Shown: positions 7,547 to 15,282 of the stretch, piece by piece
Position numbering within the stretch: the first letter of the stretch is position 1
Layout of the letters: each line of letters begins with the position of its first letter
NCBI GenBank assembly: GCA_023420895.1
Contig: JAEZUY010000014.1
Span: 1-34,733, forward strand
Source of the DNA: Bacillota bacterium
GTDB taxonomy: Bacteria > Bacillota > Clostridia > Tissierellales > Gottschalkiaceae
DNA length: 34,733 bases
Direction: 5' to 3'
The notes under the pieces: generated by a model
Databases searched by the model: none
Told to the model about the DNA's origin: nothing
Seen by the model: the letters and a program-made list of their open reading frames with translations, nothing else
Position numbers and translations under genes: made by a program

Positions 7547-8501
7547 ATCCTCCTATTTTAGACATGCTAGTCTCTACAAATTCGCCGTCTTCGAGATGAT
7601 GCTCTTCAGGCTTAGCCATTATTGCATCTCTGAGAACTTCTTTAAGTTTTTCATAATCATCAAGATAAGGCTTAAGATCTATATCATTGTTAGAATGAAG
7701 ACACAGTTTAAGAAAACCTTTGGAAGTCAGTCTGACTCTATTGCAGTCTTCACAGAATTTACAAGTTATAGGTCTTATTATTCCCACTTTTCCTGTCCCG
7801 TTCTCCAGCTGATAATAAACTGCTGGAGATGACGGATCGTCTCTCTCTGCAGGTTTCAGTTCTGGAACCTTTTCAAGCACTATATCTCCGCTTATAGTTT
7901 TTTTATCCTTAAATTTAAGAACTTCTCCTATCGGCATAAGTTCTATAAATCTGACATCTATGTTCTCATTTCTTGTAAGTTCTACAAGATTTGGAATTTC
8001 GTCTATATTAAATCCGTCTATTAAAACGGCATTTATTTTTATAGGAGTAAGACCCACTTCTTTAGCTTTTTCAATTCCTCTCATAACATCGTCTATATTT
8101 CCGAATCTAGTTATTTCAGCATATTTTTCAGAATCTAATGTGTCAAGACTTATATTCACTCTGTCAAGCCCTGCTTTCTTTAAATCCTCAGCATATTCTT
8201 CAAGAAGCACTCCATTAGTAGTCATTGCAATTTCCTCTATATTCTCAAGCTTATCTATTCTAGATATGAAATTGACTATATCCCTTTTTACTAAAGGTTC
8301 TCCTCCTGTGACTCTAACTTTTCTAACTCCCAGCTCTGAAAGAGCTTTAGTTATCTTATAGAAATCTTCAAAGCTCAGTATATCTTCATGCTCAGCTTTG
8401 CAGATTCCCTCTGCAGGCATGCAGTACTGACATCTCAGATTGCAGAGATCAGTAACTGATATCCTCAAATAATTTATCTCTCTTCCAAACGAGTCTTTCA
8501 A
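7545..8501 (-). CDS. moaA: GTP 3',8-cyclase MoaA (radical SAM)
   Basis: MoaA uses S-adenosylmethionine and two [4Fe-4S] clusters to rearrange GTP, the first step of molybdopterin synthesis. The 318 residues have the radical-SAM motif CNLRCQYC (CxxxCxxC, about 17-24), the SAM-binding TGGEP, and the second cluster CKFCEDC...LC near the C-terminus (C-x2-C-x13-C). It ends in GG, the MoaA tail needed for GTP rearrangement. Start is TTG at 8501 behind AGGTGG. It is transcribed alone: a terminator precedes its promoter and another follows it. MoaC follows on the same strand after the small-ORF gap. Confidence 0.97.
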   Translation of the reverse strand: MKDSFGREINYLRISVTDLCNLRCQYCMPAEGICKAEHEDILSFEDFYKITKALSELGVRKVRVTGGEPLVKRDIVNFISRIDKLENIEEIAMTTNGVLLEEYAEDLKKAGLDRVNISLDTLDSEKYAEITRFGNIDDVMRGIEKAKEVGLTPIKINAVLIDGFNIDEIPNLVELTRNENIDVRFIELMPIGEVLKFKDKKTISGDIVLEKVPELKPAERDDPSSPAVYYQLENGTGKVGIIRPITCKFCEDCNRVRLTSKGFLKLCLHSNNDIDLKPYLDDYEKLKEVLRDAIMAKPEEHHLEDGEFVETSMSKIGG

Positions 8502-8539
8502 AAGACCACCTACTTAATCTATTTTTTCCCCATTCTTAT

Positions 8540-8545
8540 ATTATA
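8540..8545 (-). promoter_or_regulatory. moaA promoter -10
   Basis: TATAAT on the minus strand, about 40 nt upstream of the moaA start, lies between the mobA terminator and moaA. The -35 is poor (GTGATT or TGATTA at 17-18 nt). Confidence 0.5.
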
Positions 8546-8597
8546 ACAGTATTCTAACTATTAATCACCGTAATATTTTAGAAAAAACATCCCTTTC

Positions 8598-8639
8598 AAA
8601 AATAAAAAAGGCTGTATGAATAATTTCATACAGCCTTTT
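8598..8639 (-). terminator. Terminator of the ferritin-like/mogA/mobA unit
   Basis: A 15-bp perfect stem (8606-8620 with 8625-8639, loop of 4) containing GGCTGTATGAA is followed on the minus strand by a T-run. It lies about 45 nt past the mobA stop. Confidence 0.88.
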
Positions 8640-8684
8640 AATCCCCATATTACACAACCTAATGTTAACCTTTTAAATAACGTT

Positions 8685-9278
8685 CTATTCTTTTTCTTTG
8701 AGTTTTCTATAGTCCTCAAGTTCTTTCTGAGTATTTAAGTTCAGAAATATATCTTTTTTTCCGATATTATCTGCATTCACAATATGCGTATCGGATATTT
8801 CGACCAGAGCCCTTATAGCTCTCCGGTCTTCTTTCAGAATTTTCTCTATTTTCGGAACGAGAGATTTCCTGTAGAATCCGTTAAAAAGCTCTAATCTTCC
8901 ATCTCTCATAGGAATGCAGATTTCTGCATTCACTCTGTCTGTTTCATTTTTCATATATTCAATGAAGTCCATATCTATCTCCGGCATATCACATGCAAGG
9001 AAATAGACGTATCTGCTTTCTGAGTATTTGAGTGCAGCATGAATACCGCTCAGCGGACCTTTCTGAAATATAATATCCTGAATCACAGTTATATAGTCCT
9101 CGTCCTCATATATTTCAGGACTGTTTGTCACTACTATTATCTGACTGAATTTACGCTTCAGTTCCTCTGTATTTCTTTTAACTATATTTTCTCCGCTGAA
9201 TTCTATTCTCTGCTTGTCAAATCCCATCCTGGAGCTCTTTCCGCCTGCTAAGACTGCCGCTGTGCCGAATTTTTTCAC
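8685..9278 (-). CDS. mobA: Molybdenum cofactor guanylyltransferase MobA
   Basis: MobA transfers GMP from GTP to the molybdopterin, giving the guanine dinucleotide cofactor used by DMSO-reductase-family enzymes such as formate dehydrogenase. The 197 residues begin with the nucleotidyltransferase motif VLAGGKSSRMGFDK, followed by QKGPLSGIHAAL and LACDMPEI with the Mg-binding Asp. GTG at 9278 is the start, with AAGG 7 nt upstream. It sits 11 nt after mogA in the same transcript. Its presence says this cell makes the dinucleotide form, which fits the formate-dehydrogenase-like HylA fragment nearby. Confidence 0.93.
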   Translation of the reverse strand: MKKFGTAAVLAGGKSSRMGFDKQRIEFSGENIVKRNTEELKRKFSQIIVVTNSPEIYEDEDYITVIQDIIFQKGPLSGIHAALKYSESRYVYFLACDMPEIDMDFIEYMKNETDRVNAEICIPMRDGRLELFNGFYRKSLVPKIEKILKEDRRAIRALVEISDTHIVNADNIGKKDIFLNLNTQKELEDYRKLKEKE

Positions 9279-9289
9279 TTCTCAGCCTT

Positions 9290-9781
9290 CTATCTTGCAC
9301 AGTCGCTGTCATTTTCCAGCATTATATCGAGACCGTGAGCAACTGAATCTATAATATATTCAAGAGTCTCTCTCACTGCTTTGGCGCTTCCAGGAAGGTT
9401 TATAATAAGACTTCTATTTTTTCTTATTCCTGACATACCTCTTGATAGCATTCCTCTTGGAGTTATCGAAAGACTGTAATATCTCATAGCTTCCGATATT
9501 CCCGGAGTAGGTCTGTCAATTACTGCTGCTGTCGCTTCTGGTGTATTATCCCTGGGACTGAATCCTGTTCCTCCAGTAGTCAGTATGAGCTCTATTCCCA
9601 GTTCATCAGACATATATATCATCTCTTCCGAGAGTCTGTCCTTATCATCAGGAAGAACTGCATATCTTTCCACTTTATATCCTCTGTCCTCTACTATTTC
9701 TTTAATAACCTTTCCGCTTACGTCTTCTCTCTGTCCTTTCGAACCTTTGTCGCTCGCCGTAATTATGCCTACTCTGTACAT
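9290..9781 (-). CDS. mogA: Molybdopterin adenylyltransferase, MogA/MoaB family
   Basis: This family activates molybdopterin with AMP before metal insertion. The 163 residues show the MogA/MoaB signature: GIITASDKGSKGQREDVSG at the start, TTGGTGFSPRDNTPEAT in the middle and LIINLPGSAKAVRE near the end. MogA and MoaB cannot be separated by eye. Its ribosome site GGAGG lies inside the last codons of the upstream ferritin-like gene, 10 nt before ATG, so the two are translationally coupled. MoeA, the usual partner that inserts the metal, is not in the window. Confidence 0.9.
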   Translation of the reverse strand: MYRVGIITASDKGSKGQREDVSGKVIKEIVEDRGYKVERYAVLPDDKDRLSEEMIYMSDELGIELILTTGGTGFSPRDNTPEATAAVIDRPTPGISEAMRYYSLSITPRGMLSRGMSGIRKNRSLIINLPGSAKAVRETLEYIIDSVAHGLDIMLENDSDCAR

Positions 9782-9787
9782 TTTATT

Positions 9788-10306
9788 CTAGCCTCCCCAA
9801 GGAAGTGTTAAATATTCTTTCTTCATTCTGTTATATTCTGTTTTGAAAAGTCTTTCATGACCTGCTTCCCAGTCAGCAAGCTTTTCAAGAAGTTTTTTAA
9901 TTTCCGGATCATCTATTTCTTCAGCTGACTCCTGATAGAACTCTTTAAAATCTTTTTCTATAAGGTAAGCCATACGAATAACTGTAAGATTCGGAACGTC
10001 TGATTCTGTCATAGTAGTATCTATGTTTTCAGACTGTGCTCTTAAATTAAATATAGAAGATTCATCTCTGTTAAGGAATTCTTCATTAACTTTGTAGTCA
10101 TCTGTGCTGTCTGCATAGCTTTTTATCTCTTCTTCTATATATTTATAGTGTTCATATTCCGCCTCTGCAAGTTTTAAAAACAGTTCTTTAGTAACTGGAC
10201 TTCTGAACGATTCTGCTTTTTCTTTAAAGAAATTGTGTCCATCCAGCTCCATCTGTCTTGCAAACTGCAGAATTCTAAGGCTTTTTGATTTTTGGTCTTC
10301 ACTCAT
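9788..10306 (-). CDS. Ferritin-like (rubrerythrin-type) di-iron protein
   Basis: A predicted four-helix di-iron protein of 172 residues. Helix 1 has RQMELDGHNFF, helix 2 AEAEYEHYKYIEEE, helix 3 LIEKDFKEFYQESAEE and helix 4 LADWEAGHERLF. The ExxH pairs in helices 2 and 4 and single Glu in helices 1 and 3 are the expected iron ligands. There is no C-terminal rubredoxin domain, so it is not a full rubrerythrin. Such proteins usually reduce peroxide or store iron; here it heads a Moco operon (mogA follows 6 nt after its stop), an unusual association. A ribosome site AGAGGGG lies 7 nt before ATG. Confidence 0.82.
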   Translation of the reverse strand: MSEDQKSKSLRILQFARQMELDGHNFFKEKAESFRSPVTKELFLKLAEAEYEHYKYIEEEIKSYADSTDDYKVNEEFLNRDESSIFNLRAQSENIDTTMTESDVPNLTVIRMAYLIEKDFKEFYQESAEEIDDPEIKKLLEKLADWEAGHERLFKTEYNRMKKEYLTLPWGG

Positions 10307-10490
10307 GTTTATACCCCTCTCTGAATTTCAGCATCTGCTCTGAATTGTCAAATGCCTATGTGATATTTAATTCTGAAGCGTGTCAGATTTCAGAAATTTG
10401 TATCCGTAATATTATATATACCCAGTTTCGCAGCATAATCCACAATTATCAATTATTATCAATTAATAATACTTCCTCTATATAAGTCAG

Positions 10491-10518
10491 AAACCCTATC
10501 CCTCCCGGGATAGGATTT
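10491..10518 (-). terminator. Terminator after hylA
   Basis: A 12-bp stem (10491-10502 with 10507-10518, one G-U pair, 4-nt loop) lies 28 nt past the hylA stop. The T-run on the minus strand is short (GGGTTTCT), but the stem is strong. Between it and 10307 I see no gene; TTGACA occurs on the minus strand but without a convincing -10. Confidence 0.7.
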
Positions 10519-10545
10519 CAAATTTTATATCTAAATAAATCTCTA

Positions 10546-11481
10546 TTATTTTTCTTTATCAACCATAAGCTTTTCAAGTATTCCTTCTAAGCCCATAGTC
10601 TCTTCCCAAGTCGCTTCTACGAATTTACCGTCGACTTTTTTGTAAGTCTGTTCAGGATTGTCAAGATACATGAATTCTGTTGTCATTCTTCCTTTTAGAC
10701 AAAGAGGTCTTCCAACTATAGGTTTCTTCGCTCTTACAGCGACTCTCTTGCCATTTCTAGAAAGAACTTCGAATTTACATCCGTATTCACATACCTTACA
10801 TTGAACTTCTTCAACTTCGCCTTCCCAGCTTCTAGTTTTACCCATAAGTCTTCTGTCAAGAAGCGCTCCGACAGGGCAAACTGCAACACATCTGTTACAA
10901 GATACACATGTAGATTCTTCTAAAGTCATATTAGCATCCGCTGCGATTTTAGTGTCGAATCCTCTGTTTGCGAAAGTAAGAACCTGTCTGTCTGAAACTT
11001 CTGCACAAGTTCTAACGCATTTTCCGCAAAGTATGCATTTCGTGTCGTTCTTTATTATATAAGGACTTGAGTTGTCAAAAACTTTTCCTGCTTTTCTAGC
11101 TCCGTCGTGCTCTCTGAAGTGAACGCCGTATTTATACGATGCGTCCTGAAGCAGACACTCTCCTGCTTTCTGGCAAGTCAGACAGTCATTAGGGTGATTG
11201 TCTAGAAGAAGCTGAAGTATATCTTTTCTTGCATTAACTATTTTTTCTGTTTCAGTATGAACTACCATACCTTCCTGAACTAGTATTGAGCATGAAGTCT
11301 GCAGTTTATTTACTCCCTCAACCTCAACTATACAGAGTCTGCATGCTGAAACTATTTCTAACCCCGGTTCATAGCATAGTGCAGGAATATTAATTCCCAC
11401 TGTCGCAGCCGCCTGAAGTATTGTGTAGTTTTCAGGAACTGTGACTTTTATGCCATCTATTGTAAGATTAACATTTTCCAT
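10546..11481 (-). CDS. HylA/NuoG-N-type multi-cluster iron-sulfur subunit
   Basis: An electron-wiring subunit with five predicted iron-sulfur clusters. In order: plant-type [2Fe-2S] (C36, C47, C50, C64); His-Cys [4Fe-4S] (H96, C100, C103, C109); two ferredoxin [4Fe-4S] clusters (C149/152/155/159 and C192/195/198/202); and the molybdopterin-enzyme N-terminal [4Fe-4S] site (C228, C231, C235, C261 in GRPLCLKGR). It stops at 311 residues, just after FVEATWEET, where the catalytic domain of NuoG or a formate dehydrogenase would begin. It therefore resembles HylA, the separate subunit described for clostridial electron-bifurcating formate dehydrogenase, more than hydrogenase HydA. A hylC-hylB-hylA operon is clear; TAGGAGG precedes ATG. 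The C-terminus could also be an old truncation. Confidence 0.85.
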   Translation of the reverse strand: MENVNLTIDGIKVTVPENYTILQAAATVGINIPALCYEPGLEIVSACRLCIVEVEGVNKLQTSCSILVQEGMVVHTETEKIVNARKDILQLLLDNHPNDCLTCQKAGECLLQDASYKYGVHFREHDGARKAGKVFDNSSPYIIKNDTKCILCGKCVRTCAEVSDRQVLTFANRGFDTKIAADANMTLEESTCVSCNRCVAVCPVGALLDRRLMGKTRSWEGEVEEVQCKVCEYGCKFEVLSRNGKRVAVRAKKPIVGRPLCLKGRMTTEFMYLDNPEQTYKKVDGKFVEATWEETMGLEGILEKLMVDKEK

Positions 11482-11531
11482 TTTAAGCCTCCTAAATTTA
11501 TCTCTAAAAATTACTGCTTAATAAATAACTG

Positions 11532-13406
11532 CTATCTCTTGATAACTGCTCCAACAGGACAAACTGTCTGACAGTTTCCGCACTTGATACAGTCCGCTGT
11601 ATTTATTACGTGTCTTTCTTTAACTTTTCCGTCGATACAGCTTACAGGACAGTTTCTAGCACATTTTGTACATCCGATACATTTGTCTGTTATATAGTAT
11701 TCTAGAAGTTCCTGACAAACTCCTGCAGGACATTTCTTGTCGTTAACGTGTGCTTCATACTCGTCTCTGAAGTATTTCATTGTAGAAAGCACTGGGTTAG
11801 GAGCTGTCTGTCCTAGACCGCAAAGAGACGAAATTTTGATTGTCTCAGCAAGACTTTCAAGTCTGTCAAGATCTGCTGTAGTTCCTTTTCCTTCTGTTAT
11901 TTTTTCAAGAAGTTCAAGCATTCTCTTAGTACCTTCACGGCAAGGTGTACATTTACCGCATGACTCTTCAACTGTGAAATCAAGATAGAATCTTGCGATG
12001 TCCACCATACAAGTTTCTTCGTCCATAACTATCATTCCGCCTGAACCCATCATTGAGCCCATAGCTGAAAGGTTTTCAAAATCGATTGGAGTGTCTAGGA
12101 AATCTGCAGTTATACATCCTCCTGACGGTCCTCCAGTCTGAACAGCCTTGAATTCTTTTCCTCCAGGAATTCCTCCTCCGATATCATAAACAACTTCTCT
12201 AAGAGTAGTTCCCATTGGTATTTCAACAAGACCTGTATTATTAACTTTTCCACCTAATGCGAAAACTTTTGTTCCTGGCGATCCTTCTGTTCCGAATGAT
12301 TTGAACCAGTCTGCTCCTTTTCTTATTATTTGTGGAACGTTTGCGTAAGTTTCAACGTTGTTTATAAGTGTAGGTTTTTGCCATAGACCTTTGTTCGCTG
12401 GGAACGGAGGTTTATTTCTAGGCATACCTCTTTCACCTTCTATAGATGCTATAAGTGCAGTTTCTTCCCCGCACACGAATGCTCCTGCTCCAAGTCTTAT
12501 TTCAAGATCAAAGCTAAATCCTGATCCGAATATATTGTGACCTAGAAGTCCTCTTTCTTTAGCCTGATCTATAGCTATTTGAAGTCTCTTTACAGCTATA
12601 GGATATTCGGCTCTGATGTAAACATATCCCTGATTTGATCCTACTGCATATCCTGCTATAGTCATTGCTTCAACTACTGAGTGAGGATCTCCCTCAAGTA
12701 TAGATCTGTCCATGAACGCTCCCGGGTCACCCTCGTCAGCGTTACATACAACGTATTTTACGTCTCCAGTAGCTTTAGCTGTGAATTCCCATTTAAGTCC
12801 TGAAGGGAAACCACCGCCTCCTCTACCTCTTAGTCCTGAGTCTTTCATAACTGCTACAACATCTTCAGGCTTCATTTCTGTAAGTGCTTTATGAAGCGCC
12901 TGATATCCGTCATAAGCTATATATTCTTCTACACATTCAGGGTCTATCATACCGCAGTTTTTAAGTGCAACCCTTTCCTGTTTTGCATAGAACTGAACTT
13001 CGTCAATTGCAAGTATCTTGTCGCCTTCCATAGATCCTTTATATAGAAGATCTTTAACAACTTCATCATTTGTTAAATCATTGTCAACTATTGTTTCTAC
13101 ATCTTCAAGTTTTATATGGCTGTAGAAAGTTCCTTCAGGATAAACAACTACAACTGGTCCTGCCTCACAAAGACCGAAACATCCTGTTCTCACAACATCT
13201 ACGTCTTTAGCCATACCTTTTTCGTCAAGTACTTTTTTGAATTTATTTTCTATTTTATCTGATTTTGATGATGTACATCCTGTACCACGGCAAATAAGCA
13301 CCTGTTTTCTGTATTCACTCTTGTCTTCCTGAGTGTCATTGTGTCTAAGTGCTATTTTAGGCAAAGTATTTTCTTTTATCTCTTGTAAATCTTTAATAGT
13401 AATCAC
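11532..13406 (-). CDS. HylB/HydB/NuoF-type flavoprotein subunit (NAD(H):FMN, bifurcating type)
   Basis: The NAD(H)- and FMN-binding subunit of a soluble multimeric oxidoreductase. The 624 residues carry three parts. First, a thioredoxin-like [2Fe-2S] domain (about 35-115; C39, C44, C76, C80). Second, the NuoF core with LRGRGGGGFPSGLKW (FMN/NADH binding), NADEGDPGAFMDR, AGAFVCGEETALI, an SLBB region and the [4Fe-4S] set ESCGKCTPCREG...LCGLG. Third, an added C-terminal 2x[4Fe-4S] ferredoxin domain (about 565-624, CIGCTKCARNC and CIKCGNCQTVC). The last domain is absent from complex I NuoF and is typical of HydB/HylB subunits that bifurcate electrons between NAD and ferredoxin. Start is GTG at 13406 behind GGGGGTG. 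Confidence 0.93.
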   Translation of the reverse strand: MITIKDLQEIKENTLPKIALRHNDTQEDKSEYRKQVLICRGTGCTSSKSDKIENKFKKVLDEKGMAKDVDVVRTGCFGLCEAGPVVVVYPEGTFYSHIKLEDVETIVDNDLTNDEVVKDLLYKGSMEGDKILAIDEVQFYAKQERVALKNCGMIDPECVEEYIAYDGYQALHKALTEMKPEDVVAVMKDSGLRGRGGGGFPSGLKWEFTAKATGDVKYVVCNADEGDPGAFMDRSILEGDPHSVVEAMTIAGYAVGSNQGYVYIRAEYPIAVKRLQIAIDQAKERGLLGHNIFGSGFSFDLEIRLGAGAFVCGEETALIASIEGERGMPRNKPPFPANKGLWQKPTLINNVETYANVPQIIRKGADWFKSFGTEGSPGTKVFALGGKVNNTGLVEIPMGTTLREVVYDIGGGIPGGKEFKAVQTGGPSGGCITADFLDTPIDFENLSAMGSMMGSGGMIVMDEETCMVDIARFYLDFTVEESCGKCTPCREGTKRMLELLEKITEGKGTTADLDRLESLAETIKISSLCGLGQTAPNPVLSTMKYFRDEYEAHVNDKKCPAGVCQELLEYYITDKCIGCTKCARNCPVSCIDGKVKERHVINTADCIKCGNCQTVCPVGAVIKR

Positions 13407-13460
13407 TAAAGTGCACCCCCATAAATTTAAAGTTCCTCATAATTAGTTATGTTTGAATTA

Positions 13461-13976
13461 TTATTCTTCGTCTTCAGCTGGAAGCTCTCCTGATTTGTAT
13501 TTAGATATTATTTCCTTAACTTCTTCAGGCTGAAGTCTTCCATAAACGTCTTCGTTAATTGTCATAACCGGCGCAAGTCCGCATGCTCCGATACATCTAG
13601 TTGCTGTTAGAGAGAATTTTCCGTCAGGTGTAGTTCCGCCTACAGCCAGGTCAAGATCTTCAGAAATTACGTCTACTACTTTCTGAGAACCTTTAACGTA
13701 GCAAGCTGTTCCAAGGCATACACCGATTTCATACTGTCCTTTAGGTATAAGTGTGAACTGTGCATAGAAAGTTATAACACCGTATACTTCAGACAGTGGA
13801 ATTCCTAAACCTCTAGATATCTTCTGCTGTACTTCTATAGGCAGGTATCCGAACATATGCTGCGCTTCGTGAAGAACTTCCATTAGAGCGCCCTTTTTGC
13901 TTTTTCTTTGTTCTATAAAGTAATCAAGTTTTTGAAGCTTTTCTTTGTTAGCTTCCATATCGAATTTGAATTCCAT
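13461..13976 (-). CDS. HylC/HydC/NuoE-type [2Fe-2S] subunit
   Basis: The small thioredoxin-fold [2Fe-2S] subunit that docks on the flavoprotein. The 171 residues include a helical N-terminus (KGALMEVLHEAQHMFGYLP), the family stretch EVYGVITFYAQF and the cluster ligands CLGTAC (C-x4-C) and CIGAC (C-x3-C) about 35 residues apart. AGGAGG lies 7 nt upstream of ATG. It is the first gene of the hylCBA operon. Confidence 0.93.
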   Translation of the reverse strand: MEFKFDMEANKEKLQKLDYFIEQRKSKKGALMEVLHEAQHMFGYLPIEVQQKISRGLGIPLSEVYGVITFYAQFTLIPKGQYEIGVCLGTACYVKGSQKVVDVISEDLDLAVGGTTPDGKFSLTATRCIGACGLAPVMTINEDVYGRLQPEEVKEIISKYKSGELPAEDEE

Positions 13977-14057
13977 TTCCTAACCTCCTGTTTTTTTGCC
14001 TCTTTGTTTTGAAAATCCCACTATAGAAATGTATAATGGAATTCTACCCTTGTTTTA

Positions 14058-14089
14058 AGTTTAATGTTTATTTGTGAAATAGTCAATAA
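14058..14089 (-). promoter_or_regulatory. Probable hylCBA promoter with a weak Rex-like site
   Basis: On the minus strand TTGACT (14081-14086) and TAAACT (14058-14063) are spaced 17 nt. The plus-strand sequence TTGTGAA-ATAG-TCAATAA (14072-14089) covers the -35. Its left half matches the Rex half-site TTGTGAA exactly; the right half matches 4 of 7. Redox control by Rex is known for NAD-linked anaerobic enzymes, but this is inference. I see no other structure between 14000 and 14230. Confidence 0.35.
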
Positions 14090-14234
14090 ATGATATTTTT
14101 TATTCAATAAATGTGACAATTTCCACTAAATTTTAATAGTCTTTATCATTAAATACTAATTGTCTATACTTGGAATACATTTTCCTAATGAATAATTATT
14201 CTGATACTTTCCCATTTTCAGCCTAATTTTAAAT

Positions 14235-14290
14235 AAAAAAACGGTTTTCAGTAGAGATACTTTTATTTATTTCCCTATAAAAACCGTTTT
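14235..14290 (-). terminator. Terminator after the PhzF-like gene
   Basis: An inverted repeat of AAAACGGTTTT type (about 14236-14248 with 14279-14290) has a long loop of about 30 nt and ends in T7 on the minus strand. A second hairpin, TTTAAAGCAT / ATGCTTTAAA (14354-14378), overlaps the stop codon but lacks a T-run. Confidence 0.6.
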
Positions 14291-14371
14291 CTTAATAAAT
14301 CTTTATTGTTAAAAAAATATCTATCTTTTATTTTAACCGTATTTTCCGCTTTTTAAAGCATTTTTTATGCT

Positions 14372-15280
14372 TTAAAGTGTCAGCACACCTTCATAGAAAA
14401 TATTTCCCATTCCTCCGACTTTTATCGGACAGTCTATATTGAGATCGAGTATCTCACAGAAAACCGTGCTCGGTCTCACATCGTAGCATCCTTTAAAACA
14501 TATGCATTTTTTAACTGAAACTATATCGTTTCTTCTGAGGAAGAAAACCATGCCGGCATTCTCAGTTCCGGAACATGATTTTTCCACTATTCTGAACTCC
14601 TGAATTTCAAACTGTCTGCTTTCTATCATCAGATCTTCATTAAAATAGAAAAGGTTTATCTTCGGATATTCTGCAAGATTCAGATTAAGTCTTCTTATAA
14701 CTTCTTTAGCCTTTGCTATATCCACATTTACACTTCTCAAATCTTCAGAAGTCTTAACCGGTATGATTATATCCTGGGTTCCCGTATATACAAGTTCCGG
14801 ATATACATCATAACCCTCGATTCCTATTCTGTCAGGCTCTATGCCTATCATATCAGCAATTATTTCTATATTCTTTATCACCTGAAGAAGTGTAGGGCTC
14901 CCTTTAGTCATCTCAACCCTTTTTACTTCCCAGTCTTCAAAATATATATCTATAGGAGTGATTTCTATCTGTGTCTCAGCGTATACAGTAATTACACCGT
15001 TATCAGTATTGTCTATATATCCTTTTTCTGCAAGTGTGTAGAAAGCGGAAATTATGCTTGAACCGCAAAATTTTCTCTCATGAGTATCTCTGAAAAATCT
15101 AAGTTTGAATTTATCTTCGCTTAGTCTATAAACAAAAACCGTTCTTTCCAGTTTCAGCACCCTTATAATATCCTTTACATCCTGCTCTGAAAGTCCAGTC
15201 GCATCCGGTATTATCGCTACTGATTTACCGCCAAAAGGCACATCCGTAAAGGCGTTTGTCTGATATATTATTACTTGCAT
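14372..15280 (-). CDS. Divergent PhzF-family (phenazine biosynthesis-like) protein
   Basis: PhzF proteins are isomerase-like enzymes of diaminopimelate-epimerase fold; most have no assigned substrate. The 302 residues show the family N-terminus (YQTNAFTDVPFGGKSVAII), the ERTVFVY segment bearing the likely catalytic Glu, and LRFFRDTHERKFCGSSI. In typical members the last motif is CGHAT, so the conserved His is missing here (CGSSI); catalysis may be altered. The C-terminal half keeps the CSGTENAGMVF region in place of the usual RSFAP..G motif. It starts 3 nt after the parB stop, and its ribosome site AAGGAG lies in the parB tail, so the two are translated together. Function unknown. Confidence 0.7.
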   Translation of the reverse strand: MQVIIYQTNAFTDVPFGGKSVAIIPDATGLSEQDVKDIIRVLKLERTVFVYRLSEDKFKLRFFRDTHERKFCGSSIISAFYTLAEKGYIDNTDNGVITVYAETQIEITPIDIYFEDWEVKRVEMTKGSPTLLQVIKNIEIIADMIGIEPDRIGIEGYDVYPELVYTGTQDIIIPVKTSEDLRSVNVDIAKAKEVIRRLNLNLAEYPKINLFYFNEDLMIESRQFEIQEFRIVEKSCSGTENAGMVFFLRRNDIVSVKKCICFKGCYDVRPSTVFCEILDLNIDCPIKVGGMGNIFYEGVLTL

Positions 15281-15282
15281 AT

